64,000 nucleotides of DNA. It comes from JANMDU01 sp031376455 (GTDB lineage: Bacteria > Pseudomonadota > Gammaproteobacteria > Burkholderiales > Burkholderiaceae_C). Location: NCBI GenBank assembly GCA_031376455.1, contig JANMDU010000086.1:28834-92833 (forward strand), in the 5' to 3' direction. The notes under the pieces were generated by a model. It saw only the letters and a program-made list of their open reading frames with translations. It did not search any database and was not told the origin of the DNA. This document shows positions 16,397-25,068 of the stretch, one piece after another. Positions within the stretch are counted from its first letter, which is position 1. Every line of letters begins with the position of its first letter. A program made the translations under genes and the position numbers.

Positions 16397-17206
16397 TTAG
16401 ACAAATTTTGGCGCACGTTTTTCTAAAAATGCCGTGATCCCTTCGCCGCCATTGGCGTGATGGAGATTCTTAACGAACGCATCTCGTTCGGCGCTAAGGT
16501 GCATATCTAGGCTGCGCTCGGATGCATCTGCAGTCAGTTCTTTGATGCTAGCAAGTACATTGGGGGCGCGAGCAGCCAGCTTTTCGGCGAGTTGAAGGGC
16601 GGCGTGTAGGGCATGGCCTTTGTCCGTCAGTTGGTTGACGACGCCAAGGCTATGCAAGCGCTCAGCGCCGATTCTGTCTCCAGTCAGAAGCAGCTCGGTG
16701 GCAAGTTGGCGCGGGAGTTGGCGAGCCAGCTGCCAGCTGCCGCCGCCATCGGGCGAGAGCCCGACGGTGCTGTAAGCCATCAAGAAAATCGCTTCTCTGC
16801 TGGCGACGATCATGTCGCAGGCCAGCGCAAGCGAGAAGCCCGCGCCTGCAGCCGCTCCTTCAACTGCCGCGATCACTGGCTTGCGGCAGGCTCGGATAGC
16901 TTCGATCCAAGCATGCAGGCCATCAATGCTGTCTGCTTGTACTTGTGGGGGTTGTGTTCGGTTGTACTGCAGGCGCTGCAAATTGCCGCCTGCGCAAAAT
17001 GTTTCGCCTTCGCCGGTAATGACCACCGCCCTCACATCGCGGCTAGCGTCCGCGTGATTGATGGCTTCAATGCCAGCAGCATAGATGCCTGGGCTGAGTG
17101 CATTGCGTAGCGTGGGGTTAGAGATCGTGAGCAGCTTGATCTGCGCGGCTTCTCCAACATGGCTGGCTTTGATTTCTCCGTCGGGGAAATTTGGTTCTTG
17201 GCGCAT
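16397..17206 (-). CDS. Enoyl-CoA hydratase/isomerase (PaaG-like)
   Basis: A 269-residue crotonase. The oxyanion hole is formed by 'CAGGNLQRL' and 'GAAAGAGFSLALACD'. The region 'GLSPDGGGSWQLARQL' carries Asp where isomerases such as PaaG have it, rather than the Glu pair of true hydratases. That suggests an isomerase (enoyl-CoA or oxepin-CoA type). It follows the 3-hydroxyacyl-CoA dehydrogenase gene by 7 bp on the same strand, so the pair likely acts in fatty-acyl or aromatic acyl-CoA degradation. No other paa genes are nearby, so phenylacetate is only one option. Confidence 0.85.
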   Translation of the reverse strand: MRQEPNFPDGEIKASHVGEAAQIKLLTISNPTLRNALSPGIYAAGIEAINHADASRDVRAVVITGEGETFCAGGNLQRLQYNRTQPPQVQADSIDGLHAWIEAIRACRKPVIAAVEGAAAGAGFSLALACDMIVASREAIFLMAYSTVGLSPDGGGSWQLARQLPRQLATELLLTGDRIGAERLHSLGVVNQLTDKGHALHAALQLAEKLAARAPNVLASIKELTADASERSLDMHLSAERDAFVKNLHHANGGEGITAFLEKRAPKFV

Positions 17207-17213
17207 GGCAAAT

Positions 17214-18767
17214 TCACGGTTCTTTATGCAACAAGCTCAGTCCAAGAGCACCCCGCCTGCGCAGCCAAGGGCTGGCGCGATAGCGCGGATCGCCATAGAC
17301 AGTTTGCATATTGACTAACACCTCTAAGACGCTCGCACCACCCACGCCATTGCCCATCGCTAAAGGGCCAGTGGGATAGCCTAAGCCGAGTTGCACGGCG
17401 GTGTCTAAATCTTGCGGCGTGCAAATCTGCTGTTGGCACATGTCGCAGGCGATGTTCACAATCGTTGAGACGACCCGCTGCGTGACAAAACCCGCACTGT
17501 CGCGGAGGGTGCTGACTGGCTTGCCATCGCTGCTAAAAATCGCAGCCGCAGCAGCGAGCATGTCAGCGCGCACAGCAGGGTTGCCCATGATCACGCGGCG
17601 CTTTGTGACGACATCGTCGATCAGCATATCGATACCCACCGTGCGCGCCGGGTCGTATCGCTCAAACACTGCCACAGTCGTCACATCCCAGCCCAGTGGC
17701 GCAACGATGGTTAAAGCATGAAGAGATGGGCTTTGCCCCGTTTCGATTTTGGCGCCTAGCTTATGCAGTAATTCGAGCAGGGGGACGCGGCGAGCAGCGT
17801 TGGGCGAGACCCATACAGCAGGCCATTCGTTCTTTTTAATTGCTATTAATTCAATAGCGCTTTGCGCAGTATTTATGCCGGCTACCTGCTGTTTTCCATC
17901 TGAATAATCGTAAAAACCTGCTTTCGTCTTGCGCCCGAGCACGCCGCCGGCCAAGCGCTGAGCGGTGATCACGCTGGGGCGATAGCGCGGCTCATCAAAA
18001 TACTGGCGATACACCGATTCCATCACAGGATGCGATACATCGAGCCCGGTCAAATCCATCAGTTCGAATGGCCCGAGCTTGAAGCCCACTTGGTCTTTCA
18101 AAATCGCATCAATCGTTGCAAAATCAGCCACGCCCTCAGCCACAATGCGCAGTGCTTCTGTGCCATAGCCTCTGCCAGCGTGATTCACGATAAATCCGGG
18201 TGTATCAGAGGCCATCACCGGCGTGTGCCCCATTTGGCGCGTGAGCTCCGTCAATTTTTTGCAAATATCAGGAGAAGTTTTCAAGCCCGGTATGACTTCA
18301 ACAACCTTCATCAAAGGCACAGGATTAAAGAAGTGGTAGCCAGCAAAACGCTCGGGTTTTGAAAGCGCTGAAGCGATTGCTGTGATGGATAAAGAGGATG
18401 TATTCGAGGCGAGGATGCAACGATCTGATAGCAAAGTCTCTAGTTGCTGAAAAAGTGCTTGTTTGACTTCTAATTTCTCAATAATCGCTTCGATCACTAA
18501 GTCACACATCTTCAAGTCTTCTAGCGCAGCGCAGGGCTGAACGCGTGCTGTGTATTGCGCCACTTGCTCCGTGGAAAGGCGCTCTTTGTCGAGTAGCTTG
18601 CCCCATGTCGTCAGCAATGCATCGCGTGCCTTCGAGGCCGCGTCAGAAGCTGTATCAAAAAGTAGCACCTGAGCGCCCGCTTGCGCTGCAATTTGAGCAA
18701 TGCCCCGACCCATTGCGCCAGTGCCAACGACGCCTATCTGTGGAAATACGCAGTTCATGGTAGGCAT
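17214..18767 (-). CDS. 3-hydroxyacyl-CoA dehydrogenase (PaaH-type, two C-terminal domains)
   Basis: About 517 residues. N-terminal NAD fold 'IGVVGTGAMGRGIAQ', then 'VIEAIIEKLEVKQALF', 'SNTSSLSIT' and 'GYHFFNPVPLMKVVEVI' with the catalytic His; first C-terminal domain to about residue 285; a second 3HCDH C-terminal domain after about 400. It oxidises 3-hydroxyacyl-CoA to 3-ketoacyl-CoA. Residues about 293-311 ('VAGINTAQSAIELIAIKK') are an in-frame SR copy exactly in the linker between the two halves. The start at 18767 or ATG 18758 is preferred over 18827, which adds unconserved residues. Followed by the PaaG-like gene after 7 bp. Confidence 0.88.
   Translation of the reverse strand: MPTMNCVFPQIGVVGTGAMGRGIAQIAAQAGAQVLLFDTASDAASKARDALLTTWGKLLDKERLSTEQVAQYTARVQPCAALEDLKMCDLVIEAIIEKLEVKQALFQQLETLLSDRCILASNTSSLSITAIASALSKPERFAGYHFFNPVPLMKVVEVIPGLKTSPDICKKLTELTRQMGHTPVMASDTPGFIVNHAGRGYGTEALRIVAEGVADFATIDAILKDQVGFKLGPFELMDLTGLDVSHPVMESVYRQYFDEPRYRPSVITAQRLAGGVLGRKTKAGFYDYSDGKQQVAGINTAQSAIELIAIKKNEWPAVWVSPNAARRVPLLELLHKLGAKIETGQSPSLHALTIVAPLGWDVTTVAVFERYDPARTVGIDMLIDDVVTKRRVIMGNPAVRADMLAAAAAIFSSDGKPVSTLRDSAGFVTQRVVSTIVNIACDMCQQQICTPQDLDTAVQLGLGYPTGPLAMGNGVGGASVLEVLVNMQTVYGDPRYRASPWLRRRGALGLSLLHKEP
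17836..17890 (-). repeat. SR copy in the hydroxyacyl-CoA dehydrogenase gene
   Basis: In the coding direction: GTAGCCGGCATAAATACTG, CGCAAAGCGCTA, and the tail palindrome CTATTGAATTAATAG. It is read in the forward SR frame as 'VAGINTAQSAIELIA'. Confidence 0.85.
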
Positions 18768-18868
18768 TATCGCTGGAGACTGTGTCAAAATGCACAGAAT
18801 ATTGTGTTGTTGCGCTGGTGGTATCACTTTCTTGTTTCACACAGTAACAGATCAAAATTTTTGAAGAT

Positions 18869-21160
18869 ATGTTGTTCAAGCGCTGGCAAATCATTGCAGG
18901 GATTGTGTTGTTAGTCACAACGTCTGCCGCGAGCGCGTTGACGCTGGGACGCGTGCGAGGCACGGCTTTGCTTGGGCGCAGCCTCGACCTGAGTATTCAA
19001 TCCACGATAGAGGCAGGTGAGTCTTTGCCAGAGGCAAGCTGCGTGGTGGCGGAGGTGTTTTACGGCGACACGCGTATCTCGCCGAATGTTGTCAGTGTGA
19101 TCCCGGAGCGTGTCAGCACTGGCGAATTACGCTTGCGTGTTCGCGCAACGACCGTTGTTGACGAGCCGGTCGTGACCTTGTTTGTGAGATCAACGTGCAG
19201 CGGATCCAGCTCTCGCCGATACGTGTTGCTTGCCGAGGCATTGTCAGAGCCTGAATCAGGTGGTTTTGTCACGATCTCGCCTGCGCTGACGACGCCACGC
19301 CCGCTGGCGACCCCGCTGGCGACCCCGCGAATTGCTTTTGGTGGTGCATCATCGTCATCTGATCAAGCCAGTGCAACTGCATCGACGCCTAGCTTTAATG
19401 TCGCAACGCGCCGTGCAGAGCGCGAAGCCCGCGCGCTCGCGAAGCGTGTGGAGCGTCAGCAACCAAGGGCAAATGCAAGCTTGCAAGCGCAGCCTCGCGA
19501 TGTCTTGCCTGCCGAAGAGCGGCGCGCCGTGCCTCGTGCGTCTGCGGCCAAAAAAACTGATGTGGCCATCAAGGGTAGTCCACGTTTACAAGTTGATCTT
19601 CTGGATGTTTCTAGTATCAACTTAGGCTTGCGTGGTTCGGCTGAATTGGCCAGCGCTCCAAGCGAAGACGAAGCGGTGCGCCGTCAAGCGCAGGCACTTT
19701 GGCGTGCAATCAATGCCTCGCCTGAGGAGGCAATGCGTGACGCCAAGCGACTAGAGACCGTTGAAGCCCAAATGCGTGCGGCACAAGAGCAGAGCAAGCG
19801 GCAAGGGCAAGATATTGCCAAACTCTCCTCTGATTTGATCGTGGCGCAAGACGCACGCTATCTGAATCCTTTGACGATTGCGCTCGGACTTCTCACTATC
19901 GCTGCTTTTGCGCTCAGTCTTTTCCTCTACAGACGCGGCAGCCATGAAAGCAGCGACAAGCCTTGGTGGCGCGGCAGCTCCGCAAAAAATCAACCCAAAG
20001 ACGAGCAGCACTTATGGAAGCATTTGGGTGACGGAATCGGTTCTCCAGCGCCAGGCGAGCAAGCCAGATCAAGTGATGCTCCTGTTTCTAATCGCTATGA
20101 AACAAGCAGCGCTTACTTGAGCGAGCTCGACGATACCACCGGCTATGGCGACAATGGTTTGTCGCATCTGCTCGACGACCGAGTATCGCAACAGCCCGTG
20201 CGACTTGCTCAAGAAGCACCCGAGCCGATAAGTGTTAAGCCTGCGATTGAAAAATTTGGCGCAGCAAGTCCACAAACTTCGTCACGAGGCGGCGTATCGA
20301 TAACAGCTCGTGCTTCAACCAGCGAACCTTTAGCCATCAAAGCAGTTTCTCCAGTCGCGAAACCAGCAGCTGCATCGCGCAACCAGCGAAGCAGCTTTGG
20401 TGCAACCGATTTCGCTGGCAGCGGATTCAATGCGCCTCGCGTGGTCGCTGCCGAGGAGTTGTTTGATATTCAAGAGCAGGCTGACTTTTTCCTCTCGCTG
20501 AACCAGCCCGAGCAAGCTATTGAGGTATTGAAAAATCATATTGCCGACAATGTTGAAACAAGCGCGCTGGCTTACATGGATTTGTTTGACATCTATCACC
20601 GTACGGATCGCAAGATCGATTACGCTGAACTGCGCGAAGAATTTAATCATGTGTTTAACGCGCAAGTGCCCGAGTTTTCTCAATACGGCGCGCAATCTAA
20701 CGGCCTAGAAGACTTTCCGCAAGTGCTCGGGCCGATCCAAGCCGCATGGAGCAGGCCGCATCAAGCACAAGATACCATTGAAGAGTCTATTTTCCGTCAG
20801 CCTGAGCGCGATCAAACCTTGGATATGGCCGCTTACCGTGAGCTCATGCTTTTGTATGCGTTGGCTAAAGAACTCACCAAGCCAGATGCTGGGTACTCCA
20901 TGCTGCCGATATCGACGCAAATTCCTGCGATGCCGGGAATCGCTTCTGCACTGGATTCGCCGGATGTCGATTTAGGCGATGGATTGATGATCTCTATGCC
21001 CAATGATGATCTTCTTTCTATGGATGACCGCACTGTGAGCCTGCCTCCTTTGACAGGCGCATCCAGTTCAGACAAGCCTGACTCGCTTGGTGGTTTGGAT
21101 TTCGATTTGAGCGATTCGGCCGCACTCTATGCTTTAAAGCCATCACGCGGTAAAAAGTAA
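18869..21160 (+). CDS. fimV: FimV-family polar/peptidoglycan-associated protein
   Basis: A 763-residue protein: signal peptide ('IIAGIVLLVTTSAASALTL'), an N-terminal FimV periplasmic domain ('LGRVRGTALLGRSLDLSIQS'), and a disordered linker. One transmembrane segment lies about residues 333-353 ('LTIALGLLTIAAFALSLFLY'). A cytoplasmic acidic region follows, with a TPR-like C-terminal module ('LNQPEQAIEVLKNHI', 'ALAYMDLFDIYHR'). FimV proteins organise type IV pilus and twitching functions at the pole in Pseudomonas and Neisseria relatives; the exact role here is inferred. It diverges from the acyl-CoA dehydrogenase gene by about 100 bp and converges with the MFS gene with no gap between stops. 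Confidence 0.85.
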   Translation: MLFKRWQIIAGIVLLVTTSAASALTLGRVRGTALLGRSLDLSIQSTIEAGESLPEASCVVAEVFYGDTRISPNVVSVIPERVSTGELRLRVRATTVVDEPVVTLFVRSTCSGSSSRRYVLLAEALSEPESGGFVTISPALTTPRPLATPLATPRIAFGGASSSSDQASATASTPSFNVATRRAEREARALAKRVERQQPRANASLQAQPRDVLPAEERRAVPRASAAKKTDVAIKGSPRLQVDLLDVSSINLGLRGSAELASAPSEDEAVRRQAQALWRAINASPEEAMRDAKRLETVEAQMRAAQEQSKRQGQDIAKLSSDLIVAQDARYLNPLTIALGLLTIAAFALSLFLYRRGSHESSDKPWWRGSSAKNQPKDEQHLWKHLGDGIGSPAPGEQARSSDAPVSNRYETSSAYLSELDDTTGYGDNGLSHLLDDRVSQQPVRLAQEAPEPISVKPAIEKFGAASPQTSSRGGVSITARASTSEPLAIKAVSPVAKPAAASRNQRSSFGATDFAGSGFNAPRVVAAEELFDIQEQADFFLSLNQPEQAIEVLKNHIADNVETSALAYMDLFDIYHRTDRKIDYAELREEFNHVFNAQVPEFSQYGAQSNGLEDFPQVLGPIQAAWSRPHQAQDTIEESIFRQPERDQTLDMAAYRELMLLYALAKELTKPDAGYSMLPISTQIPAMPGIASALDSPDVDLGDGLMISMPNDDLLSMDDRTVSLPPLTGASSSDKPDSLGGLDFDLSDSAALYALKPSRGKK

Positions 21161-22345
21161 TCAGCGATTGGCTACAGCAGTGGCGAGGCGCTCTGCATAA
21201 ATGCTCATACCTATCGCGAGCGCGATGCCTAACAGACCAAACCAATGCAAGCTGGCCATGTGACCGCGCGCGACGAGCACGCCTCCTACGGCTGAGCCAA
21301 CGGCTTGGCCAAGATACATCGCTGAGGTGTTGAGCGCCACACTCACGCTGGCTACAGCTGGCTCTATTGCCACGAGCCTGGTTTGCTGGGCTGAATTGCA
21401 AGCAAAGCAGCCCAGTCCCCAAGGAATGCACACAGCTGCGAGCGTGAATACACTTATTCCCAAGGGCCAAAATACAAGCGAGATGGCCATCAGTGCAAGT
21501 GTGATCAAGACGGCATGAGAGGCACCAGTGCGATCAATCATCCGCGACACAGCAAAGCTACCGATTACACCGAAAAGCCCGAACACTACGAACAGCGTTG
21601 CTAAATCTGCAGGTGATCCTTTGAGCACTTGCATCACGTAGGGCGAAAAATAGGCAAACTGCACAAACTGTCCGCTCGCCGAGAGCACAGTGACCAGCAA
21701 AGTGACGATCATCAGCTTGGAGCTGAGCGTTTGCCGCCACATCGCGCCGCTCACTGCCGGCGGCCTCACACCCTTCGGAATCACTTGCCAAACCAGCACT
21801 GCACAAAGCAGCGCCAACGCAGCCAGAATCCAAAACGCCACCCGCCAGCCATACGTCCCGCCCACCAGCGCAGATAGCGGCGAACCTAGGACAGAGGCCA
21901 TCGACCAGCCCAAAAATACAGTGGTGATCGCTCGCCCGCGCCGCTCTGGCGAGACCAGCATGCCTGCCACGGCCGCTGCTTGAGGCGTAAAGATCGCTGC
22001 TGAAATCAAAGCCAAAACGCGAAGAATAAGCAAACTGGTGTAGCCCGGCGCCAAAGCGCAAGCCGCGTGCATCATTGCATACCAAAGCATCGAAGCGGCC
22101 AGCAGCATCCTGCGATCTAACTTCGCAACAGCCGCCGCCAACAGTGGCGCGCCGATGCATACCGTGATCGCGCCTGCCGTAATGAGTTGCCCTGCGTTAG
22201 CCACACTGGTTTGCAGCGACGTAGCAATATCATTCAACGTGCCCGGCACGAGCATTACGCCCGTGCCGATCACGAAATTGCCGATTAAAAGCGTCCAAAG
22301 CAGAGCTGCTTCTGGTGGCGTGTTTTTAGAATCTTTTGGAAGCAT
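21161..22345 (-). CDS. MFS transporter (AraJ/sugar-efflux-like)
   Basis: A 12-helix major-facilitator protein of about 394 residues with 'LDRRMLLAASMLWYAMMHA' at the loop 2-3 position, 'SPERRGRAITTVFLGWSMAS' after helix 4, and 'SRMIDRTG' at the symmetrical loop 8-9. Its closest class by pattern is arabinose-efflux type drug/sugar exporters; the substrate is not deducible. The start is set at ATG 22345 because starts further up (22378, 22414) leave no room for a promoter before the divergent dehydrogenase at 22405; the true start may be either. Confidence 0.85.
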   Translation of the reverse strand: MLPKDSKNTPPEAALLWTLLIGNFVIGTGVMLVPGTLNDIATSLQTSVANAGQLITAGAITVCIGAPLLAAAVAKLDRRMLLAASMLWYAMMHAACALAPGYTSLLILRVLALISAAIFTPQAAAVAGMLVSPERRGRAITTVFLGWSMASVLGSPLSALVGGTYGWRVAFWILAALALLCAVLVWQVIPKGVRPPAVSGAMWRQTLSSKLMIVTLLVTVLSASGQFVQFAYFSPYVMQVLKGSPADLATLFVVFGLFGVIGSFAVSRMIDRTGASHAVLITLALMAISLVFWPLGISVFTLAAVCIPWGLGCFACNSAQQTRLVAIEPAVASVSVALNTSAMYLGQAVGSAVGGVLVARGHMASLHWFGLLGIALAIGMSIYAERLATAVANR

Positions 22346-22404
22346 GTTTTGATGATACGGGAGCTGCGTAGAATCCATGCATACATACGTGACAAGGACG
22401 ATAT

Positions 22405-23286
22405 ATGCAAGCAATCGGTTTGGTTGGTGTGGGCTTGATGGGCCAAGGCATTGCGAGCAATTTGCTCAAAAAGGGCTATTTGCTCACTGTGCTTGAGCAT
22501 GCGGGCAATCAGCCGCTGAATGCTTTGCTTGAATCTGGTGCGCGCACTGCTGCCACGCCAGCGCTGCTGGCGCAAAGCGCAGAAATCATCATTCTTTGCG
22601 TCACGGGGTCACCGCAGGTGGAAGATGTTCTGCTCTCTGCGAATGGCATGCTTTCTGCGATCAGAAAAGGCACGGTGATCATTGATTGCTCCACGGCTGT
22701 GCCCACATCAACGCAGCGCGTGGCAGCTGCGGTGGCAGCTGCCGGCGGATTATTCATGGATGCACCAATGACGCGCACGGCCAAAGAGGCCGCTGAGGGG
22801 CGCTTGAATTTGCTGGTGGGCGCAGATGCAGATTTGCTGGCGCGCTGCATGCCTGTGCTGCGCTGCTTTGCAGAAAATATTGTGCATGCAGGGCCCGTGG
22901 GCTCAGGCCATCGCATGAAGCTGCTGCACAACTATGTCTCGCTCGGCACAGCGACGTTGATTGCAGAGGCCGCAGCCTGCGCTCAGCTTTCTGGCGTTTC
23001 GATGGAGACGTTTGTGGAAGTGTTGAGCAAAGGCGGCGGCGCGGGCGTGGCGCTTGAGCGCATGAAGCCGTATTTGCTTTCTGGCGATGCGAGCGGATTG
23101 CGATTTACGGTGAGCAATGCACTGAAAGACATCAGCTATTACCACCAGATGGCTGGTGATGCCGGCGCGGATTGCAGCATTGCAGCAGGCTTGAAAAATA
23201 CGTTGCAAGCGGCGAGCGAGAACGAGCCTCAAGTCTTCGTGCCTGAGCTTGTGCGCATGTTTGCCGAGCGCGGCATCAAGGCGTAG
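22405..23286 (+). CDS. 3-hydroxyisobutyrate dehydrogenase-family oxidoreductase
   Basis: A 293-residue beta-hydroxyacid dehydrogenase: 'GLVGVGLMGQGIASNLLKKG' NAD(P) fold at residues 4-23, substrate loop 'DCSTAVPTSTQ', 'FMDAPMTRTAKEAAEGRL', and the catalytic Lys in 'GSGHRMKLLHNY'. The family includes tartronate semialdehyde reductase and 3-hydroxyisobutyrate dehydrogenase. The usual 'DAPVSGG' here reads 'DAPMTRT', so the substrate probably differs from the textbook members. It stands alone, ending at a perfect inverted repeat. Confidence 0.85.
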   Translation: MQAIGLVGVGLMGQGIASNLLKKGYLLTVLEHAGNQPLNALLESGARTAATPALLAQSAEIIILCVTGSPQVEDVLLSANGMLSAIRKGTVIIDCSTAVPTSTQRVAAAVAAAGGLFMDAPMTRTAKEAAEGRLNLLVGADADLLARCMPVLRCFAENIVHAGPVGSGHRMKLLHNYVSLGTATLIAEAAACAQLSGVSMETFVEVLSKGGGAGVALERMKPYLLSGDASGLRFTVSNALKDISYYHQMAGDAGADCSIAAGLKNTLQAASENEPQVFVPELVRMFAERGIKA

Positions 23287-23304
23287 CGCGCTGCTCGTTT
23301 AAAC

Positions 23305-23364
23305 CCGTTCGCCCTGAGCTTGTCGAAGGGCTTGCGTAGGCTTCGACAAGCTCAGGGCGAACGG
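23305..23364. repeat. Perfect 24-bp inverted repeat (REP-like)
   Basis: Arms 23305-23328 (CCGTTCGCCCTGAGCTTG...) and 23341-23364 are perfect inverted copies with a 12-bp spacer. The sequence is the CCCTGAGCTTGTCGAAG type that I recall as a very common dispersed element in many proteobacterial genomes. It lies between a stop codon and lgt and could terminate or stabilise the upstream transcript. Confidence 0.85.
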
Positions 23365-23411
23365 AATCCGTAGACGCATAGGTAGTTGATGACGCTGGCA
23401 CAATACGCAGC

Positions 23412-24215
23412 ATGCTGATTCATCCTCAAATCGATCCCATCGCCATCAAGCTCGGGCCTCTGGCCATTCATTGGTATGGCCTCACTTATCTCGCCGCGTT
23501 TGCGCTGTTTTGGTATCTCGGCACGCTGCGCACCGCGCATCAGCCCTATGCGCGCTTGAATTGGACGAAGCGCGATGTGGAAGACATTCTTTTTCTCGGC
23601 GTGATGGGTGTGGTGCTGGGCGGGCGCATTGGCTATTGTTTGTTTTACAAGCCGGGCTATTACGCCACCCATCCGCTGGAGATTTTTTACGTTTGGCAGG
23701 GCGGCATGAGCTTCCATGGCGGGTTGCTGGGTGTTGTGGTTGCGGAAATGTGGTTTGCCAAAACGCGCGGGCGCGGCTTGCTAGAAGTGGCTGATTTCGT
23801 CGCGCCTTGCGTGCCCACTGGCTTGATGATGGGGCGCATTGGTAACTTTATCAATGGTGAGCTTTGGGGGCGCTTGGCTGACCCGAGCTTACCTTGGGGC
23901 ATGGTGTTTCGCGGTGCGGGAGATGCCCCGCGCCATCCTTCGCAGCTCTATCAAATTGCGCTGGAGGGCGCATTGCTTTTCATTGTGCTTTGGCTCTATG
24001 CCCGCAAGGAGCGCAAGAGCGGGCAGATAGCTGCGGCTTTCTTGTTCGGCTATGGCATCTTCCGTTTTGCCGCAGAATTTTTCCGCGAGCCCGATGCGCA
24101 TCTGACGTGGCTGGTGCAATCTACTGGGATAAGCATGGGGCAATGGCTGTGCTTGCCGATGATCGTGGGCGGTGCTGCCATGTGGTTTTGGGCAGGTCAG
24201 CGCACTGCCAAATAG
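23412..24215 (+). CDS. lgt: Prolipoprotein diacylglyceryl transferase
   Basis: A 267-residue, seven-helix inner-membrane enzyme that transfers diacylglyceryl from phosphatidylglycerol to the lipobox Cys of prolipoproteins. The signature 'GRIGNFINGELWGR' is present, as are 'IHWYGLTYLAAF' and 'HPSQLYQIALEG'. Length and start are standard. It is monocistronic, with a candidate terminator hairpin at 24223-24242. Its substrates include LolB, encoded in this window. Confidence 0.97.
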   Translation: MLIHPQIDPIAIKLGPLAIHWYGLTYLAAFALFWYLGTLRTAHQPYARLNWTKRDVEDILFLGVMGVVLGGRIGYCLFYKPGYYATHPLEIFYVWQGGMSFHGGLLGVVVAEMWFAKTRGRGLLEVADFVAPCVPTGLMMGRIGNFINGELWGRLADPSLPWGMVFRGAGDAPRHPSQLYQIALEGALLFIVLWLYARKERKSGQIAAAFLFGYGIFRFAAEFFREPDAHLTWLVQSTGISMGQWLCLPMIVGGAAMWFWAGQRTAK

Positions 24216-24222
24216 TTTGGCG

Positions 24223-24242
24223 CCCCAGCCCAGATGCTGGGG
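24223..24242 (+). terminator. Hairpin after lgt
   Basis: CCCCAGC and GCTGGGG are perfect 7-bp arms around a 6-nt loop, followed by a T-rich CTTCACTTTCTTT. It is a plausible intrinsic terminator for lgt, with an imperfect U-tract. Confidence 0.6.
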
Positions 24243-24315
24243 CTTCACTTTCTTTAGGGCGTATTCAAGATTCTTTTTTTTAGGATAGCAAGCGTTAATC
24301 TTGCGAAATTTACCC

Positions 24316-24333
24316 GTAATTAGTGGTAATTAC
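24316..24333. promoter_or_regulatory. Palindromic operator candidate upstream of the malonate operon
   Basis: GTAATTA-GTGG-TAATTAC is a perfect palindrome of two 7-bp arms about 40 bp before the GntR gene at 24374, inside an AT-rich stretch likely to hold the promoter. Its position fits autoregulation by the adjacent MatR-like repressor. AT-rich palindromes are typical for the FadR/GntR group. Confidence 0.5.
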
Positions 24334-24373
24334 GCATAATTATTGATGAATTCGTGGCGTAAACTTGAGTTAC

Positions 24374-25066
24374 ATGAACACACCAGCGCTGCGCGTCGTC
24401 TCCAATTCTTTGCATGAAGATGTCGCATCGCAGTTGCGCTCGCGCATTTTCGCGGGGGAGCTTGCGCCCGGAGCATTTGTGGATGAATTGGTTTGGTGTG
24501 AGCAGCTTCACATCTCGCGTACGCCGCTGCGCGAAGCATTGAAGGTGTTGGCCGCTGAGGGCTTGATACGGCAAGAGCCGCGTCGGGGGAGCTTTATCAA
24601 TGAGGTCACAGCCGAAGATTTAGACGAGATATTTCCTGTGATCGCCTTGCTGGAAGGCCGCTGCGCACATGAGGCAGCTTTGAGGGCCACAGACGCGGAT
24701 TTGGCGGCGCTCACCACGCTGCATGAGCGTTTGCAAAAAGCGGCGAAGCTGCAGCGCATCAACGATTATTACGAAGCGAATTTCGCGATTCACGAAGCCA
24801 TCATTTTGTTGGCCAACAACAAATGGCTTGCTCAGGTGATCGGTGATCTGCGCAAAATTTTGAAGCTCGCTCGCTTGCAGCAGCTGCATGCACCGGGGCG
24901 CTTGCAGCAAAGCCTCTCGGAGCACATGGCGGTGTTTGCGGCTTTGCAGGCGCGCGATGCGCAGGGCGCAGAAGCCGCGATGCGCACGCACTTGACCCGC
25001 CAGCGGGAAGCGCTGCGTGAGCTGGCTCATCATCAAATGAGCCAGCGCAGTAAATTGGTGGTCTAG
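24374..25066 (+). CDS. matR: GntR (FadR subfamily) regulator of malonate genes
   Basis: A 230-residue protein: winged HTH residues about 10-75 ('DVASQLRSRIFAGELAPG', 'SRTPLREALKVLAAEGLI') and a C-terminal FCD helical ligand domain (about 85-220). First gene of a mat-type cluster, so it is probably the MatR/MdcY repressor relieved by malonate or malonyl-CoA. A perfect palindrome at 24316-24333 is the likely operator. ATG 24374 is preferred over an in-frame TTG 9 bp earlier. The malonyl-CoA decarboxylase gene starts 2 bp after its stop. Confidence 0.85.
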   Translation: MNTPALRVVSNSLHEDVASQLRSRIFAGELAPGAFVDELVWCEQLHISRTPLREALKVLAAEGLIRQEPRRGSFINEVTAEDLDEIFPVIALLEGRCAHEAALRATDADLAALTTLHERLQKAAKLQRINDYYEANFAIHEAIILLANNKWLAQVIGDLRKILKLARLQQLHAPGRLQQSLSEHMAVFAALQARDAQGAEAAMRTHLTRQREALRELAHHQMSQRSKLVV

Positions 25067-25068
25067 GC

